Notes under the pieces: model-generated
Database searches by the model: none
Seen by the model: only the letters and a program-made list of their open reading frames with translations
Told to the model about the DNA's origin: nothing
Shown here: in pieces, positions 15,854-24,810 of the stretch
Layout of the letters: each line of letters starts with the position of its first letter
Position numbering within the stretch: position 1 is the stretch's first letter
Assembly: GCA_021733665.1 (NCBI GenBank)
Contig: JAHREI010000012.1
Coordinates: 1 to 50,748, forward strand
Direction of reading: 5' to 3'
Origin: Bacillus subtilis
GTDB lineage: Bacteria; Pseudomonadota; Alphaproteobacteria; Rhizobiales; Rhizobiaceae
Length of the DNA stretch: 50,748 nt
Position numbers and translations under genes: made by a program

Positions 15854-16690
15854 ATGAAAACAATCACCATTGAAGAACTATTACATTGGGCTTTTGTTCA
15901 TGAATTGGGCAAAGGCGGTGGTGTGAACGGTCTGGATCATAGCGGCTCGGCATGGCGACAGATGAACAGCTCATCTTGGGGGCTGGTTTCAAATTATGCA
16001 GAATTATGCACGCTGATTGATCGTGATCGCTCTGCCAACGATATGTGGATAGAGCAGGGTGCACCTCATGATGATGCTCTGGAAGTAGGGCAGGCGGTTA
16101 AAGACTTAGCCAATCTTGAGGTTGTTTTTCCAGAGGGTTTGGCGCTGTTGTCCGACTGGCCGGAAACGCATGGTCTCGCCGATGAGGTTATTGCTCATGC
16201 CATTGGCCGTTACAAATTGCGCTCACCACAGACACGCCAAACACATATTATCGGACTGGTAATTTCAATGGCTGTAATGAACCGTATTCCCGATTTCGAA
16301 GCCCCGGTACCGGAAATACAAAAGATCAGCAGACACGGGCAACCGCTTTGGTTTGTCAAACAAAAATATGAAGATGCTTTCGGACGCTCCATGATTGTCG
16401 AGGTCGATGGGTATAACCCAAAAGCAAAGCGCCCTCTGAAAGGCGCTTATCAAAAGTATGAATTTTTGACAGACCCGACGGCGGACATCATGGGGCGGAT
16501 TGATTATCAGGTTTGGGTGGCCGCTCTTAAGCAGCTTGAGAAAAACTTAATGACCCGTTTAATCGACCACCGTTTAGTCTATTCCGATCTATCATTTGCC
16601 CCTTGGCTAGAAGGGTATGACGGGGTTGGGATTTCTTTCAACCAAACAAACCGAAGTGCTGTCCGAGAAAAATTTTCTGCCCCCTGTTGA
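15854..16690 (+). CDS. Hypothetical protein after the replication region
   Basis: A 278-aa soluble protein. Its N-terminus reads MKTITIEELLHWAFVHELGK, followed by the conserved-looking HSGSAWRQMNSSSWGLVSNYAELCTLID and a middle helix (THIIGLVISMAVMNRIPD). No catalytic motif is recognised. The iterons end only a few bases before its ATG, so it may be controlled by them. A terminator follows at 16744. The position just before the late genes would suit a late-gene regulator, but there is no visible DNA-binding motif. Confidence 0.75.
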   Translation: MKTITIEELLHWAFVHELGKGGGVNGLDHSGSAWRQMNSSSWGLVSNYAELCTLIDRDRSANDMWIEQGAPHDDALEVGQAVKDLANLEVVFPEGLALLSDWPETHGLADEVIAHAIGRYKLRSPQTRQTHIIGLVISMAVMNRIPDFEAPVPEIQKISRHGQPLWFVKQKYEDAFGRSMIVEVDGYNPKAKRPLKGAYQKYEFLTDPTADIMGRIDYQVWVAALKQLEKNLMTRLIDHRLVYSDLSFAPWLEGYDGVGISFNQTNRSAVREKFSAPC

Positions 16691-16743
16691 CTTGCGGCGG
16701 TTACTTGACATACAACTGATGATGCAAAATTCTAACAATAAAG

Positions 16744-16771
16744 CCCCGACACTCGCGTGTTCGGGGTTTTT
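16744..16771 (+). terminator. Rho-independent terminator
   Basis: A GC-rich hairpin with CCCCGA at 16744 and TCGGGG at 16761-16766 (inner CAC/GTG pairing), followed by a run of five T. It separates the early rightward operon from the morphogenesis genes. Confidence 0.85.
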
Positions 16772-16796
16772 GCGTTTTTGGCTCTCGGAGATGGTT

Positions 16797-17387
16797 ATGA
16801 TAATAATCAGCGCTCGATGGACGGATAATAATATTCAGAAATACGGAAAGCAGCTTGAAAGATTGCAAGAGCGTTTTCCCAAGGTTGTGCCGCGTATTGT
16901 CAATCAGGTTGGTAACCGATCAAAAACACAGGTTATCCGCGCTCTGACAAAACAAACCGGATTACCACGCAAAACAATCGTGAAGGCTGTTGGCAATCCG
17001 AACACAGCAAAGCCCGGAAAGTTGTCATATGAGATGACAACCCGCGGTGGTGATATCCGATTAAAATATTTCAACGCAAAAGAAATCCGTAAGGGAGTTT
17101 CTGCCACGCCCCTCGGCAAGCGAACCTTGTTTGAAGGCGCTTTTATGAAAGCAGGGCGTTTTCCAAATCGAGTGACCGTGGGGCAATTCAAAGGTCACGT
17201 TTACCGCCGATCAGGATACGGAATGCGCAGGGACAACAGTAAGGGTGAAATGATTTATCAAGTTCGCTCTGGTGTATTTATTCCAAAAGAAATGACAACT
17301 GGTGAAACACAGGCTGCTTTCCTGCGAACTGCTGAGCCGTTGCTTAAGCAGCGGATTGATGCAGCCATCGTGAAGCTCCTCAAGTGA
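16797..17387 (+). CDS. Minor tail protein Z-like
   Basis: A 196-aa basic protein resembling the phage minor tail protein Z (GpZ) family: NIQKYGKQLERLQERFPKVV at the start, the lysine/arginine-rich LTKQTGLPRKTIVKAV segment (about residues 45-60) and the GRFPNRVTVGQFKGHVYRRSG block. It may act in tail completion. The ATG at 16797 has GGAG six bases upstream; the open frame extends back across the terminator, which cannot be coding. It is unusual in lying before the terminase genes, away from other tail genes. Confidence 0.75.
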   Translation: MIIISARWTDNNIQKYGKQLERLQERFPKVVPRIVNQVGNRSKTQVIRALTKQTGLPRKTIVKAVGNPNTAKPGKLSYEMTTRGGDIRLKYFNAKEIRKGVSATPLGKRTLFEGAFMKAGRFPNRVTVGQFKGHVYRRSGYGMRRDNSKGEMIYQVRSGVFIPKEMTTGETQAAFLRTAEPLLKQRIDAAIVKLLK

Positions 17388-17524
17388 GCGACGGTGGGTG
17401 GTCGATGGGCACCCCCCACCCCCTTTAGGGACCGTACTCCAGACATTTGCCGGACACGGGTGCGCGCGACTGCCGGATTTTGCCAGTCTTATAGGGCTTT
17501 TACTTGAGTTGACAGGGTTGACAC
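17388..17524. other. Possible cos region upstream of terminase
   Basis: A 137-base stretch without a gene, directly before the small terminase gene, the place of cos in lambda-like phages. It holds a GC-rich imperfect inverted repeat (GGTGGG near 17394, CCCCACC near 17415) and a GTGCGCGCGAC run at 17460. No known cos sequence is matched. AGGG seven bases before 17525 is the ribosome site of the small terminase. Confidence 0.35.
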
Positions 17525-18127
17525 ATGGGATATCCAGTTGACAGCGATGCGCCTCGTATCATGTGGTCGATATCACAGATTGCTGAGCGTGACGGCGTAT
17601 CAAAGCAGGCGGTCTCCAAGGTCGTAAAATCACTCATTGAAAATGAAGGGTTGCCTGTAGAGCGTGACGGGCGCGATCGCGTATCCAAGGTATCGCTTGC
17701 GCACTATGACCATCACCGGAGCCGGTTTGTTAATCCTGCTAAACAGCGAAGTGATAAACCGACCCCGCCTGAAACTACTTTTAAATCAGATTCATTTGAT
17801 GAAGCGCGTAGACAAGGTGAATGGCTCAAGGTTGAACGCGAAAAGTTACGTCGCCAAGAGGAACTAAAGAAACTCATTCGCGTAGATTTGCTGGCCGATG
17901 CCCTCGCGGTAAGCGGCAAAGAAATTCAGAACATTGTTGCCCGTCTGTCAAACAAGGCAGATGAAATTGCGCTGGCTGTATCCAAGGAGGGGGCGCATGG
18001 CGTTCGTCTGGCGCTGCGGCAGATTGCTTTTGAATTGAACACAGAGATCGCAGACAAGCTGAGCGAGATTGTTGCCAATGCTCCTGCGAATGACCCAATG
18101 ATTGAGGATGAAGAGATAACACCATGA
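17525..18127 (+). CDS. Terminase small subunit
   Basis: A 200-aa DNA-recognition subunit of the packaging motor. An N-terminal winged helix-turn-helix (SISQIAERDGVSKQAVSKVV, residues about 15-34) resembles lambda Nu1-type terminase DNA binding. A charged coiled-coil (EARRQGEWLKVEREKLRRQE) and a C-terminal helical domain for contact with the large subunit follow. Its stop overlaps the large-subunit start (ATGA). Confidence 0.87.
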   Translation: MGYPVDSDAPRIMWSISQIAERDGVSKQAVSKVVKSLIENEGLPVERDGRDRVSKVSLAHYDHHRSRFVNPAKQRSDKPTPPETTFKSDSFDEARRQGEWLKVEREKLRRQEELKKLIRVDLLADALAVSGKEIQNIVARLSNKADEIALAVSKEGAHGVRLALRQIAFELNTEIADKLSEIVANAPANDPMIEDEEITP

Positions 18128-20112
18128 ATGCACATGTTGGATCTCTTCGGTTCGTAGCAGCCCAGCTATCCGATGCAATCAGGCCACAACCACCAATTCC
18201 GTTCCGATCATGGCTGACACAAAACATTGTGCTCGTTGACGGGGCAAAAAAAGGTGAACTGTGGTCGCCGATCGATGCGCCTTATCTTTTGGAAGTTGCT
18301 GATTGTCTTAGTCAGGAGCATCCTTGTAATCTGGTAACCGTTCGTAAGTGCCAGCAGTCGGGTGTTTCAATCCTTGCTTTGGCATGGTCTCTCTACATAT
18401 CGGAGATCATTCCGGATAATATTCTTTATGCCGTACCTGGTATTGATGCGCTTCAAGACATCAACGGCCAAAAACTACAGCCGATGATTGACGCATGGGC
18501 GCAAAAAACAGGTAAAAGAGTTATTCTTCCGACTGTCAGCCGCTCCGGTGCTGGTTCAACAACCTATGAAAAGCGCTTTGCTGGTGGCTATCTGAGCCTC
18601 GCCAATGCGAACTCAGTGATGGACTTGTCGATGAAGACATGTCGGTTCGGTGTTAAAGACGAGGTTTCAAAGTGGAACGAAACACCAAATGGTGACGATC
18701 CAGAAGCTTTGTTCTTCGGTCGTTTCACTGCATTTAGACGGCAGAAAACTTATAAAATCTTTGAACTCTCAACGCCTGAAAACGATAGCGGCGATGAGTT
18801 AGGCGAGGGCGCTGGCCACTGCCGGATTGACAGGTCATTCCGGCGCTCTGATCAACGCTTTTGGAATATCCGCTGCGCCGAATGCACTTATGAATTTGTG
18901 CAGAATGAAGACGGTCTGCAAATCGACAAGCAGCATCCACATAAGTCCGAGTATGTCTGCCCGAATTGCGGCCATCTGATCAGTGAGATGGAACGTGTCG
19001 CAGCGGTGCGTGCTGGCCGGTATATTGCCACACAGCATGGACCAGACCGGCATCCAGGCTTTCATATTGATGCTTTCATGAGCCTCATGATGAGCTACGA
19101 GGCAATTGCCGAGGACAGACTAGCAGCAGAAGCCAAAGGGGAACCTGGTTTAAAGAACTATACGAACCTTGTACTTGCACTGCCTTATGCAATGAAAGGG
19201 AATGCACCCGACCATCAGCGACTGATGGAACGCCGTGAAAAATATCCGCAAGGGGTTATTCCTGAAAATGGGTTGATTTTTCCGGCCGGAGCAGACGTCC
19301 AGCACGATGGTATTTATGTGGAGGCTGTTGCATTTGCTCAAGACCGCCAAACTTGGACTGTTGATGCTCAATTTCTGTCCGGCACAACTGACGACATTAA
19401 CTCCGGTGCGTGGGTATTGCTTGATCAGTATTACCGCAGGCAATTTCCTGATGCGCATGGTCAAATGCGCAACCTTGATGCGATGGCCGTGGACGCTGGC
19501 GATGGTAACCGTACACAACAGGTGTATGAGTGGTGCCGCCAGCGTCCTAATACCTATGCCATTAAAGGCGCACATGGGCGTGGTGTACCGGCTATCAGTC
19601 TGCCAAAGAAAATTTCGATTACCAAAAGAGGTAAGCGAAAGAAGTATGGGAGCGCTTTGTCGTGGCCAGTCGGAACATGGGCTTTAAAAGCTGAGTTCTA
19701 TGGCAATCTTCACAAGATAGGGCTGTCTGCGGGACTGGACAATGACCCGGCTGGTTATTGTCACTTTGGCGACTGGCTCGGTGAAGATTATTTCCTGCAA
19801 ATCACAGCGGAATATTTCAGTCAGAAAATGGTCAATGGCCGTTTGCGCGAAGAGTGGATGAAAATCCGAAAGAATAACCACTTTCTGGATTGCCGCGTCT
19901 ACGCCATGGCCATGGCGGAACATCTTGGGCTGTCGCGTCTTACACCAGAAGGATGGACGCAATTACGAGCCTCACTCCATCCGGTGAAGCAGCCGGATTT
20001 ACTATCAACTACCGTTGAGAAAATTGCAGCAGCTCCACCTCCGGATCTGCCTGCGCCCGAAAAACCAAAGCGCACATTGAGTGCAAAACGTGAAGCATGG
20101 GGTAACCGATGA
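18124..20112 (+). CDS. Terminase large subunit (lambda GpA family)
   Basis: A 662-aa packaging ATPase-nuclease. The N-terminal RKCQQSGVSILALAW segment (residues about 76-90) is the ATPase P-loop region of the GpA family. A zinc-binding pair (CAEC near 254, CPNC near 279) follows, and the C-terminal part carries nuclease-like acidic motifs such as ADVQHDGIYVE and MAVDAGDG. Length and order match lambda gpA (641 aa). It is preceded by the small subunit and followed by portal, both with ATGA overlaps. Confidence 0.95.
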   Translation: MNAHVGSLRFVAAQLSDAIRPQPPIPFRSWLTQNIVLVDGAKKGELWSPIDAPYLLEVADCLSQEHPCNLVTVRKCQQSGVSILALAWSLYISEIIPDNILYAVPGIDALQDINGQKLQPMIDAWAQKTGKRVILPTVSRSGAGSTTYEKRFAGGYLSLANANSVMDLSMKTCRFGVKDEVSKWNETPNGDDPEALFFGRFTAFRRQKTYKIFELSTPENDSGDELGEGAGHCRIDRSFRRSDQRFWNIRCAECTYEFVQNEDGLQIDKQHPHKSEYVCPNCGHLISEMERVAAVRAGRYIATQHGPDRHPGFHIDAFMSLMMSYEAIAEDRLAAEAKGEPGLKNYTNLVLALPYAMKGNAPDHQRLMERREKYPQGVIPENGLIFPAGADVQHDGIYVEAVAFAQDRQTWTVDAQFLSGTTDDINSGAWVLLDQYYRRQFPDAHGQMRNLDAMAVDAGDGNRTQQVYEWCRQRPNTYAIKGAHGRGVPAISLPKKISITKRGKRKKYGSALSWPVGTWALKAEFYGNLHKIGLSAGLDNDPAGYCHFGDWLGEDYFLQITAEYFSQKMVNGRLREEWMKIRKNNHFLDCRVYAMAMAEHLGLSRLTPEGWTQLRASLHPVKQPDLLSTTVEKIAAAPPPDLPAPEKPKRTLSAKREAWGNR

Positions 20113-21722
20113 AACTATGGGAGCTTATTCGCGGGAAAAGTCAGAAGGCTTCCTCCCGGAAGGCTCCTGCACGTTCGCAAGCCCGTATGTTGCGCGATAC
20201 GAAATCGCGAGTTTTGGAATCGCGATCTGCCCCGCTGATTGATAGCCGCGATGAAGTCAGACGGACTTGGACACGAGCTGCCGCCTTTGCATTGGATTTT
20301 ATCCAAAACTCAGGCAGTTTGAAGGGAGCATGTGATCAGGTTCTCGCCGACACGGTAGGGGTGGAACTTGTATTACACCCTCAGCCTGACCTTACTGGAC
20401 TTGGCTACACGGAAGAGGAAAAGATTGCACTCGTCGCAGAGATCAAGAGCCGGTGGAAGCGTTATGCTTGGAACCCGTCTGAGTGTGATATGCGTGGCAA
20501 ATTTTCAGTTCCTCAACTCGTGGATATCGCACTTCGTTGGTATATCGCTTATGGCGAGGTCACCGGCCTTATAAGCTATATGCCAAGAGAGCAACGCAAA
20601 CGCTACGGCATTACCACAGGAACAAAAGTCTGTTTGGTGCCTCCTAACAAGTTAGTTCAGGATACGAGCAAACTTGAGGGACTTTTTCAGGGTATCTATC
20701 ACGACAAAAACGGACGGCCTGTTGGGTATCTCTTTGAAGAAGATCACGCGGGCATCACTCAGAAAGTCAAATACCCAGCCAAAGATGATAAAGGTCGGCA
20801 CGTCGCCATCCATATTTTTGAACCTTTCGATGCAACGGACGTGCGTGGCATTTCAGTGCTGACATCCGCTTTCAGAAAGCATGCTCAGCATGAAGTTTTG
20901 GGAGATGCAACGCTGCAAACTGCAATATTGCAAACTGTTTTTGCAGCCGTGCTCACCAGCTCCTCTCCCTCCGCTGATGCTTTTGAAGCACTTGAAGTGT
21001 TGGCAGAAGGAATGGATGGTGATGATGCGCAAGCGTTCAAAACGGAGTTTGTCGGTTTTCTACAAAGCAAAATGGATAAAGCCCGTGAAAGCAATCTGAA
21101 CATTGACGGCAGTCCGACAGTGGCTCATCTAGGCTTAGATGAAGATCTACAGTTTCGTACATCATCGGCACCGGGCAACAATTACCTGCCATTCTCGGCT
21201 AGCCTGATGCGTGAGGTCGCACGTGCCATAGGTATTACATATGGCAGTTATTCAATGGATTACTCAGCCGCGACCTATTCTTCTGTACGCATGGAAATGG
21301 CCTCTATCTGGCCGGTTGTTATGCGCAGGCGAGAGCGTATTGCAGGCCCGTTCCTGCAAATGATTTATGAAAACTGGCTTGATGAAGAAATCGGCGAAGG
21401 CAGGCTTCCGTTCAAAGGTGGCTATAACGCATTTCTTGCACATCGCGAAAAAATCACATGGGCACTCTGGCAAGGGCCGGCGGCACCCAATGCCGACGAT
21501 TACAAAAGCGAACGTGCAGTCACTGAACGCCTTGAAAACGGAACCTCCAGCCTTGTGGTTGAATGTGCGTTGAAAGGTGTCGATCCGGATGAGCTGTTTG
21601 AACAACGCTTGAAAGATCACAAGCGCTATCAGGATGCAGGAATGCCATCGCCATACACCCCGCGGGGTCAAGCCCCACTGCCAGTGGACAGTCAGCCAGC
21701 CAAACAAGGAACAAATGCATGA
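20109..21722 (+). CDS. Portal protein (lambda gpB family)
   Basis: A 537-aa head-vertex protein forming the DNA channel. Family signatures include the early RTWTRAAAFALDFIQNSGSL, GEVTGLISYMP, the channel-region YLPFSASLMREVARAIGITYGSYS (about residues 360-383) and DYSAATYSSVRMEM. It has the length of lambda gpB (533 aa). ATGA overlaps on both sides couple it with the terminase and gpW genes. In lambda the protein is clipped by the protease encoded downstream. Confidence 0.95.
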   Translation: MKLWELIRGKSQKASSRKAPARSQARMLRDTKSRVLESRSAPLIDSRDEVRRTWTRAAAFALDFIQNSGSLKGACDQVLADTVGVELVLHPQPDLTGLGYTEEEKIALVAEIKSRWKRYAWNPSECDMRGKFSVPQLVDIALRWYIAYGEVTGLISYMPREQRKRYGITTGTKVCLVPPNKLVQDTSKLEGLFQGIYHDKNGRPVGYLFEEDHAGITQKVKYPAKDDKGRHVAIHIFEPFDATDVRGISVLTSAFRKHAQHEVLGDATLQTAILQTVFAAVLTSSSPSADAFEALEVLAEGMDGDDAQAFKTEFVGFLQSKMDKARESNLNIDGSPTVAHLGLDEDLQFRTSSAPGNNYLPFSASLMREVARAIGITYGSYSMDYSAATYSSVRMEMASIWPVVMRRRERIAGPFLQMIYENWLDEEIGEGRLPFKGGYNAFLAHREKITWALWQGPAAPNADDYKSERAVTERLENGTSSLVVECALKGVDPDELFEQRLKDHKRYQDAGMPSPYTPRGQAPLPVDSQPAKQGTNA

Positions 21723-21976
21723 GCGGCGTGAAAATTCGCAAGCTGCAGGTTGATCTTGATGACCCATGCAAAGCAGTCAAGCAGTTGCGTGGATTACGAT
21801 TGCAGATCAGTGCTGGCGGACAGGCTGAAACAGTTCGGTTCGGTGATGATGAAGTGCGCTACAGCAAGGCAAATATCGTAGCATTGGATCAGGAAATAGC
21901 ACGCCTGTCCAAAGAGTGTGAGGCAATTAGCGGTGGAAGACGGCGCCGTTTTGCCAAGAGCATACGCTTCGTCTGA
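21719..21976 (+). CDS. Head-tail joining protein gpW-like
   Basis: An 85-aa protein placed between portal and protease, as gpW is in lambda-type head operons. It is helical, with a two-strand region (KIRKLQVDLDD, AETVRFGDDEVRYSKANI) and a C-terminal RRRRFAKS tail. The lambda protein seals the portal after packaging. The start overlaps the portal stop. Confidence 0.82.
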   Translation: MSGVKIRKLQVDLDDPCKAVKQLRGLRLQISAGGQAETVRFGDDEVRYSKANIVALDQEIARLSKECEAISGGRRRRFAKSIRFV

Positions 21977-21992
21977 CAATCAGGAGATTAAC

Positions 21993-23009
21993 ATGCCGGT
22001 ATTACAAGACGGCGAACTCGTTTTATACGGGTTCGTTGGCGATAACTATTGGGATGAAGGCTTTACCGCACAAGACGTTTTATATGCCTTGTCTGAGGTC
22101 GGGCGGGATACAGACATTACAGTACGTATCAACTCATCCGGCGGCTATGTCGATGATGGCATCGCTATCTACAACGCGCTGCTTGCCCATAAGGGCAAGG
22201 TAACGGTGAAGGTCGATGCGCTCGCCGCATCTGCTGCCTCAATCATCGCAATGGCCGGTGAAGAGCGCATCATGCGTAGCGGCGCGATGATCATGATCCA
22301 TGACCCCGCCTCCTACACTTACGGTAATGCTGGGGACCATGAAAAGTCGAGAGCAAAACTGGACAAACTCGGCGACCAGATGGCCGGAATTTATGCAGAT
22401 CGCACCGGTGAAGATGAGGATGTTATCCGTGAAGATATGCGTGATGAAGTCTGGCTAACAGGTGCTGAGGCTGTTGCGCGTGGATTTGCCACCTCAACAG
22501 AAGACCAAAGAGCCGTCGCAGTCTCTGCATTCGATTTTCGCGTTTATGCCCATGCACCAGACAAACTCAAACGTCTGGCCGCAAAAAAATCATGGTCATT
22601 TGAACGTGAAAGACCTGCGGCTGCATCCGCATCCGCAAAAACCAGTCAAGAGGAACAACCAATGGCTGACACAACACAGGCGGATGCAGTAACCGCTGAT
22701 ATTGCTGCTGAAAAAAATAAAATCACTGCCCGCATCAAAGCAATTATGACAAGTGCGGAAGCTGAGAAGCAACCGGAACAGGCAAAATATCTTGCCTATG
22801 ACACTGATGTCAGCGCTGATGCGGCGATCGCTATTATGGCCAAAGGTGCACAGCCAGTCGCAACAGACGACGCGGATCCGGCAGCCTATGAGCAAGACAG
22901 AATGCGTGGGAGTGGCCTTTCGGCTCCTCAGCCCCGTGAACGGCCAAAGGCCAATCTGAGCCACAGTGATATTTTTGCTGCCCGACGCGCTGCAGTGAAA
23001 GGAGCATGA
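21993..23009 (+). CDS. Head maturation protease (S14/ClpP-like)
   Basis: A 338-aa capsid protease. Residues 40-155 carry the ClpP-like fold: RINSSGGYVDDGIAIYNAL, nucleophile Ser80 in ALAASAAS, and His103 in MIMIHDPAS. The C-terminal third (from residue 224) is a charged scaffold-like region. The ATG at 21993 is taken because AGGAG lies six bases upstream; an upstream ATG at 21918 would overlap gpW out of frame. In lambda the equivalent gene C ends with the nested scaffold Nu3, and the same is seen here. Confidence 0.92.
   Translation: MPVLQDGELVLYGFVGDNYWDEGFTAQDVLYALSEVGRDTDITVRINSSGGYVDDGIAIYNALLAHKGKVTVKVDALAASAASIIAMAGEERIMRSGAMIMIHDPASYTYGNAGDHEKSRAKLDKLGDQMAGIYADRTGEDEDVIREDMRDEVWLTGAEAVARGFATSTEDQRAVAVSAFDFRVYAHAPDKLKRLAAKKSWSFERERPAAASASAKTSQEEQPMADTTQADAVTADIAAEKNKITARIKAIMTSAEAEKQPEQAKYLAYDTDVSADAAIAIMAKGAQPVATDDADPAAYEQDRMRGSGLSAPQPRERPKANLSHSDIFAARRAAVKGA
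22662..23009 (+). CDS. Nested in-frame scaffold protein (Nu3-like), internal start
   Basis: An internal ATG in the protease frame, preceded by GAGG eight bases upstream, would give a 115-aa protein (MADTTQADAVTADIAAEKNK, then an acidic alanine-rich region and an arginine-rich end). Such a 3' in-frame product is the scaffold in lambda (C/Nu3). Its helical, charged composition fits a scaffold. That it is separately made is inferred from the ribosome site. Confidence 0.5.
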   Translation: MADTTQADAVTADIAAEKNKITARIKAIMTSAEAEKQPEQAKYLAYDTDVSADAAIAIMAKGAQPVATDDADPAAYEQDRMRGSGLSAPQPRERPKANLSHSDIFAARRAAVKGA

Positions 23010-23392
23010 CCATGAATTCAGCAACAATGGGACCACGCAATCTTTCGTTTGTGCTGCATGAGGGCAACGGAACAATCTCTTATGAGATTGTAACTATCGC
23101 CGCAGGCAGCGGACGAGTTAGCCCAGGCACTGTGCTGGGAGCGATCACCTCAAATTCAAAATATGTTCCATCACCTGCCGAAGTTGTGACGGGGCAGGAG
23201 GGCGCAGAAACGGCCAGCGCAATTCTGGCTTATGGCGCGAATGCGATTGATGCCGATGTCGAGGCAGTTGTGTTGGTGCGTACAGCGGAGGTTAAACAGC
23301 CGATGTTGTTATTCCACGACACGGTCAACACCCCCGAACTGCAAGCCCAAAAAATCGCGCAGCTGGCCAAAGCGCATATTATTGCCCGATAG
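23006..23392 (+). CDS. Head decoration protein (lambda gpD family)
   Basis: A 128-aa capsid-stabilising protein: FVLHEGNGTISYEIVTIAAGSG (beta arm), GTVLGAITSNSKYVP, and the C-terminal ELQAQKIAQLAKAHIIAR. gpD trimers bind the expanded capsid. The start may be ATG 23006 (ATGA overlap with the protease stop) or ATG 23012. Confidence 0.9.
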   Translation: MTMNSATMGPRNLSFVLHEGNGTISYEIVTIAAGSGRVSPGTVLGAITSNSKYVPSPAEVVTGQEGAETASAILAYGANAIDADVEAVVLVRTAEVKQPMLLFHDTVNTPELQAQKIAQLAKAHIIAR

Positions 23393-23401
23393 GAGTCCAA
23401 G

Positions 23402-24409
23402 ATGCTTGGTGCAAATGTTTTTGAAAATGATGCTTTCAGTCTTGAAAGCCTGACAGCTGCTGTTAACCGTGAACCATATCGCCCAGGGCAAGTCTCATCC
23501 CTTGGGATTTTCGATGAGGATAGCGTCTCGACCACCTCTGTTTCTATTGAAGAGCGCAACGGGCAGTTGTCACTTGTTGAACCAACACTGCGTGGCGGTC
23601 CGGGTGAAACGGTTGGTGGCGAAGATCGCAAGAAACGCTTGTTTCCCATTGATCATTACGAGCGCAATGACACAATTAAGGCTGATGAAGTGCAGAATGT
23701 GCGCGCATTTGGCACAACAGATCAGCTCGAAACAATCCAGCAGCGCATTGAGCAGCGGGGTCAACGTCATGCTCAGGATTTGACCATGACATTGGAGCAT
23801 CAGCGTGTTGGTGCTATCAAGGGTATTGTAACCAGCAAAGGTGGTACTGTTCTTCACGACCTTTACGCCGAATTTGGTATTGCAGTACCAGCTCAGGTCT
23901 CGCTGAAGCTTGATGTTGAAACGACCAAAGTCGGCAATATCTGGCAGGATGTCATCTACGCTCTGGAAGATGATCTGGATGAACCATATGACGGCATCCA
24001 TGTTTTTACCGGCCGCGAGTTCCATCGTAAGCTTTGGCAGCACAAATCGGTAACTGAAACATTCCTCTATCACTCCGGCGCGAATGTGCTGCGTCAGGAT
24101 GTACCGGATAAGTTTGAGTTCGGTGGTGCAATATGGGAGCGCTATAAGACCGGTGCGAAAGCGACCGCAGATTTGGGTTCACCCTATATTGCTCACAATG
24201 AAGCGCGGGTTATCGTAAAAGGTGTGCCGGATCTGTTTATCACCCGCTTTGCTCCTGCGGATTATGAAGAGACGGTCAACACCCTCGGTCTGCCATTCTA
24301 TGCCAAGCAATACGCGATGGCCAATGGCAAAGGTCGTCACCTTGACGTGCAGATGAACGCAATTTCTCTCTGCACCAATCCGAAATCACTTCGCAAACTG
24401 GTTATCTGA
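23402..24409 (+). CDS. Major capsid protein (lambda gpE family)
   Basis: A 335-aa capsid subunit of the gpE group. Recognisable blocks are the N-terminal ENDAFSLESLTAAVNREPYRPGQ-type strand, the RKKRLFPIDHYERNDTIKADEVQNV region, the middle DYEETVNTLGLPFYAKQY block near residue 283 and the C-terminal NAISLCTNPKSLRKLV. It is followed by a terminator, as expected for a very highly expressed gene. Confidence 0.93.
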   Translation: MLGANVFENDAFSLESLTAAVNREPYRPGQVSSLGIFDEDSVSTTSVSIEERNGQLSLVEPTLRGGPGETVGGEDRKKRLFPIDHYERNDTIKADEVQNVRAFGTTDQLETIQQRIEQRGQRHAQDLTMTLEHQRVGAIKGIVTSKGGTVLHDLYAEFGIAVPAQVSLKLDVETTKVGNIWQDVIYALEDDLDEPYDGIHVFTGREFHRKLWQHKSVTETFLYHSGANVLRQDVPDKFEFGGAIWERYKTGAKATADLGSPYIAHNEARVIVKGVPDLFITRFAPADYEETVNTLGLPFYAKQYAMANGKGRHLDVQMNAISLCTNPKSLRKLVI

Positions 24410-24419
24410 TTTTGTCTCA

Positions 24420-24447
24420 AGCCCGGTATCATCTATCGGGCTTTTTT
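24420..24447 (+). terminator. Rho-independent terminator after capsid gene
   Basis: Stem AGCCCG (24420-24425) with CGGGCT (24437-24442) plus an inner GTA/TAT pairing, followed by a run of T. It probably attenuates rather than ends transcription, since further structural genes follow at once. Confidence 0.85.
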
Positions 24448-24460
24448 ATTGGAGCTGACA

Positions 24461-24808
24461 ATGGCCAAGACCATTACAATCGCTTTTCTCCATGGCGGAA
24501 TACTGCCCGCTGAGGTGACTGGAAAAGACGAAGTTAAAGTGAAGCCACATGAACCTGTTTCTGTCCCTGAAAGTTACGGCAATCAGTTGATCAATGATCG
24601 TTTTGCAGTGCTGGCAAAGCCTATTGCAAAAGAAAAATCTCAGGCAAAGCAAAGCACTGCACCCGCCGGTACAAGCCTTGCGGAATTGGGTCGACTTGTC
24701 GGTGAGGCAAAAGCTGCTCTCGACAGTGCAACAGATGAAAACCGTGCTGAGATGCAGGTCGCATTTGATGAGGCGAAAGCCAACCTGCAGGCGGCCAAGG
24801 AGAAATAA
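24461..24808 (+). CDS. Hypothetical structural-cluster protein
   Basis: A 115-aa protein: a beta-rich N-terminal half (ITIAFLHGGILPAEVTGKDEVKVKPHEPVSV) and a charged helical C-terminal half (EAKAALDSATDENRAEMQVAF) likely to form a coiled coil. GGAG lies six bases before ATG 24461. It is located where lambda has FI. Function unknown, but head or neck assembly is suggested by position. Confidence 0.72.
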   Translation: MAKTITIAFLHGGILPAEVTGKDEVKVKPHEPVSVPESYGNQLINDRFAVLAKPIAKEKSQAKQSTAPAGTSLAELGRLVGEAKAALDSATDENRAEMQVAFDEAKANLQAAKEK

Positions 24809-24810
24809 TA

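Noticed and set aside
21918-21992. Upstream start of the protease
   Set aside because: It would overlap gpW out of frame; ATG 21993 has AGGAG at six bases.
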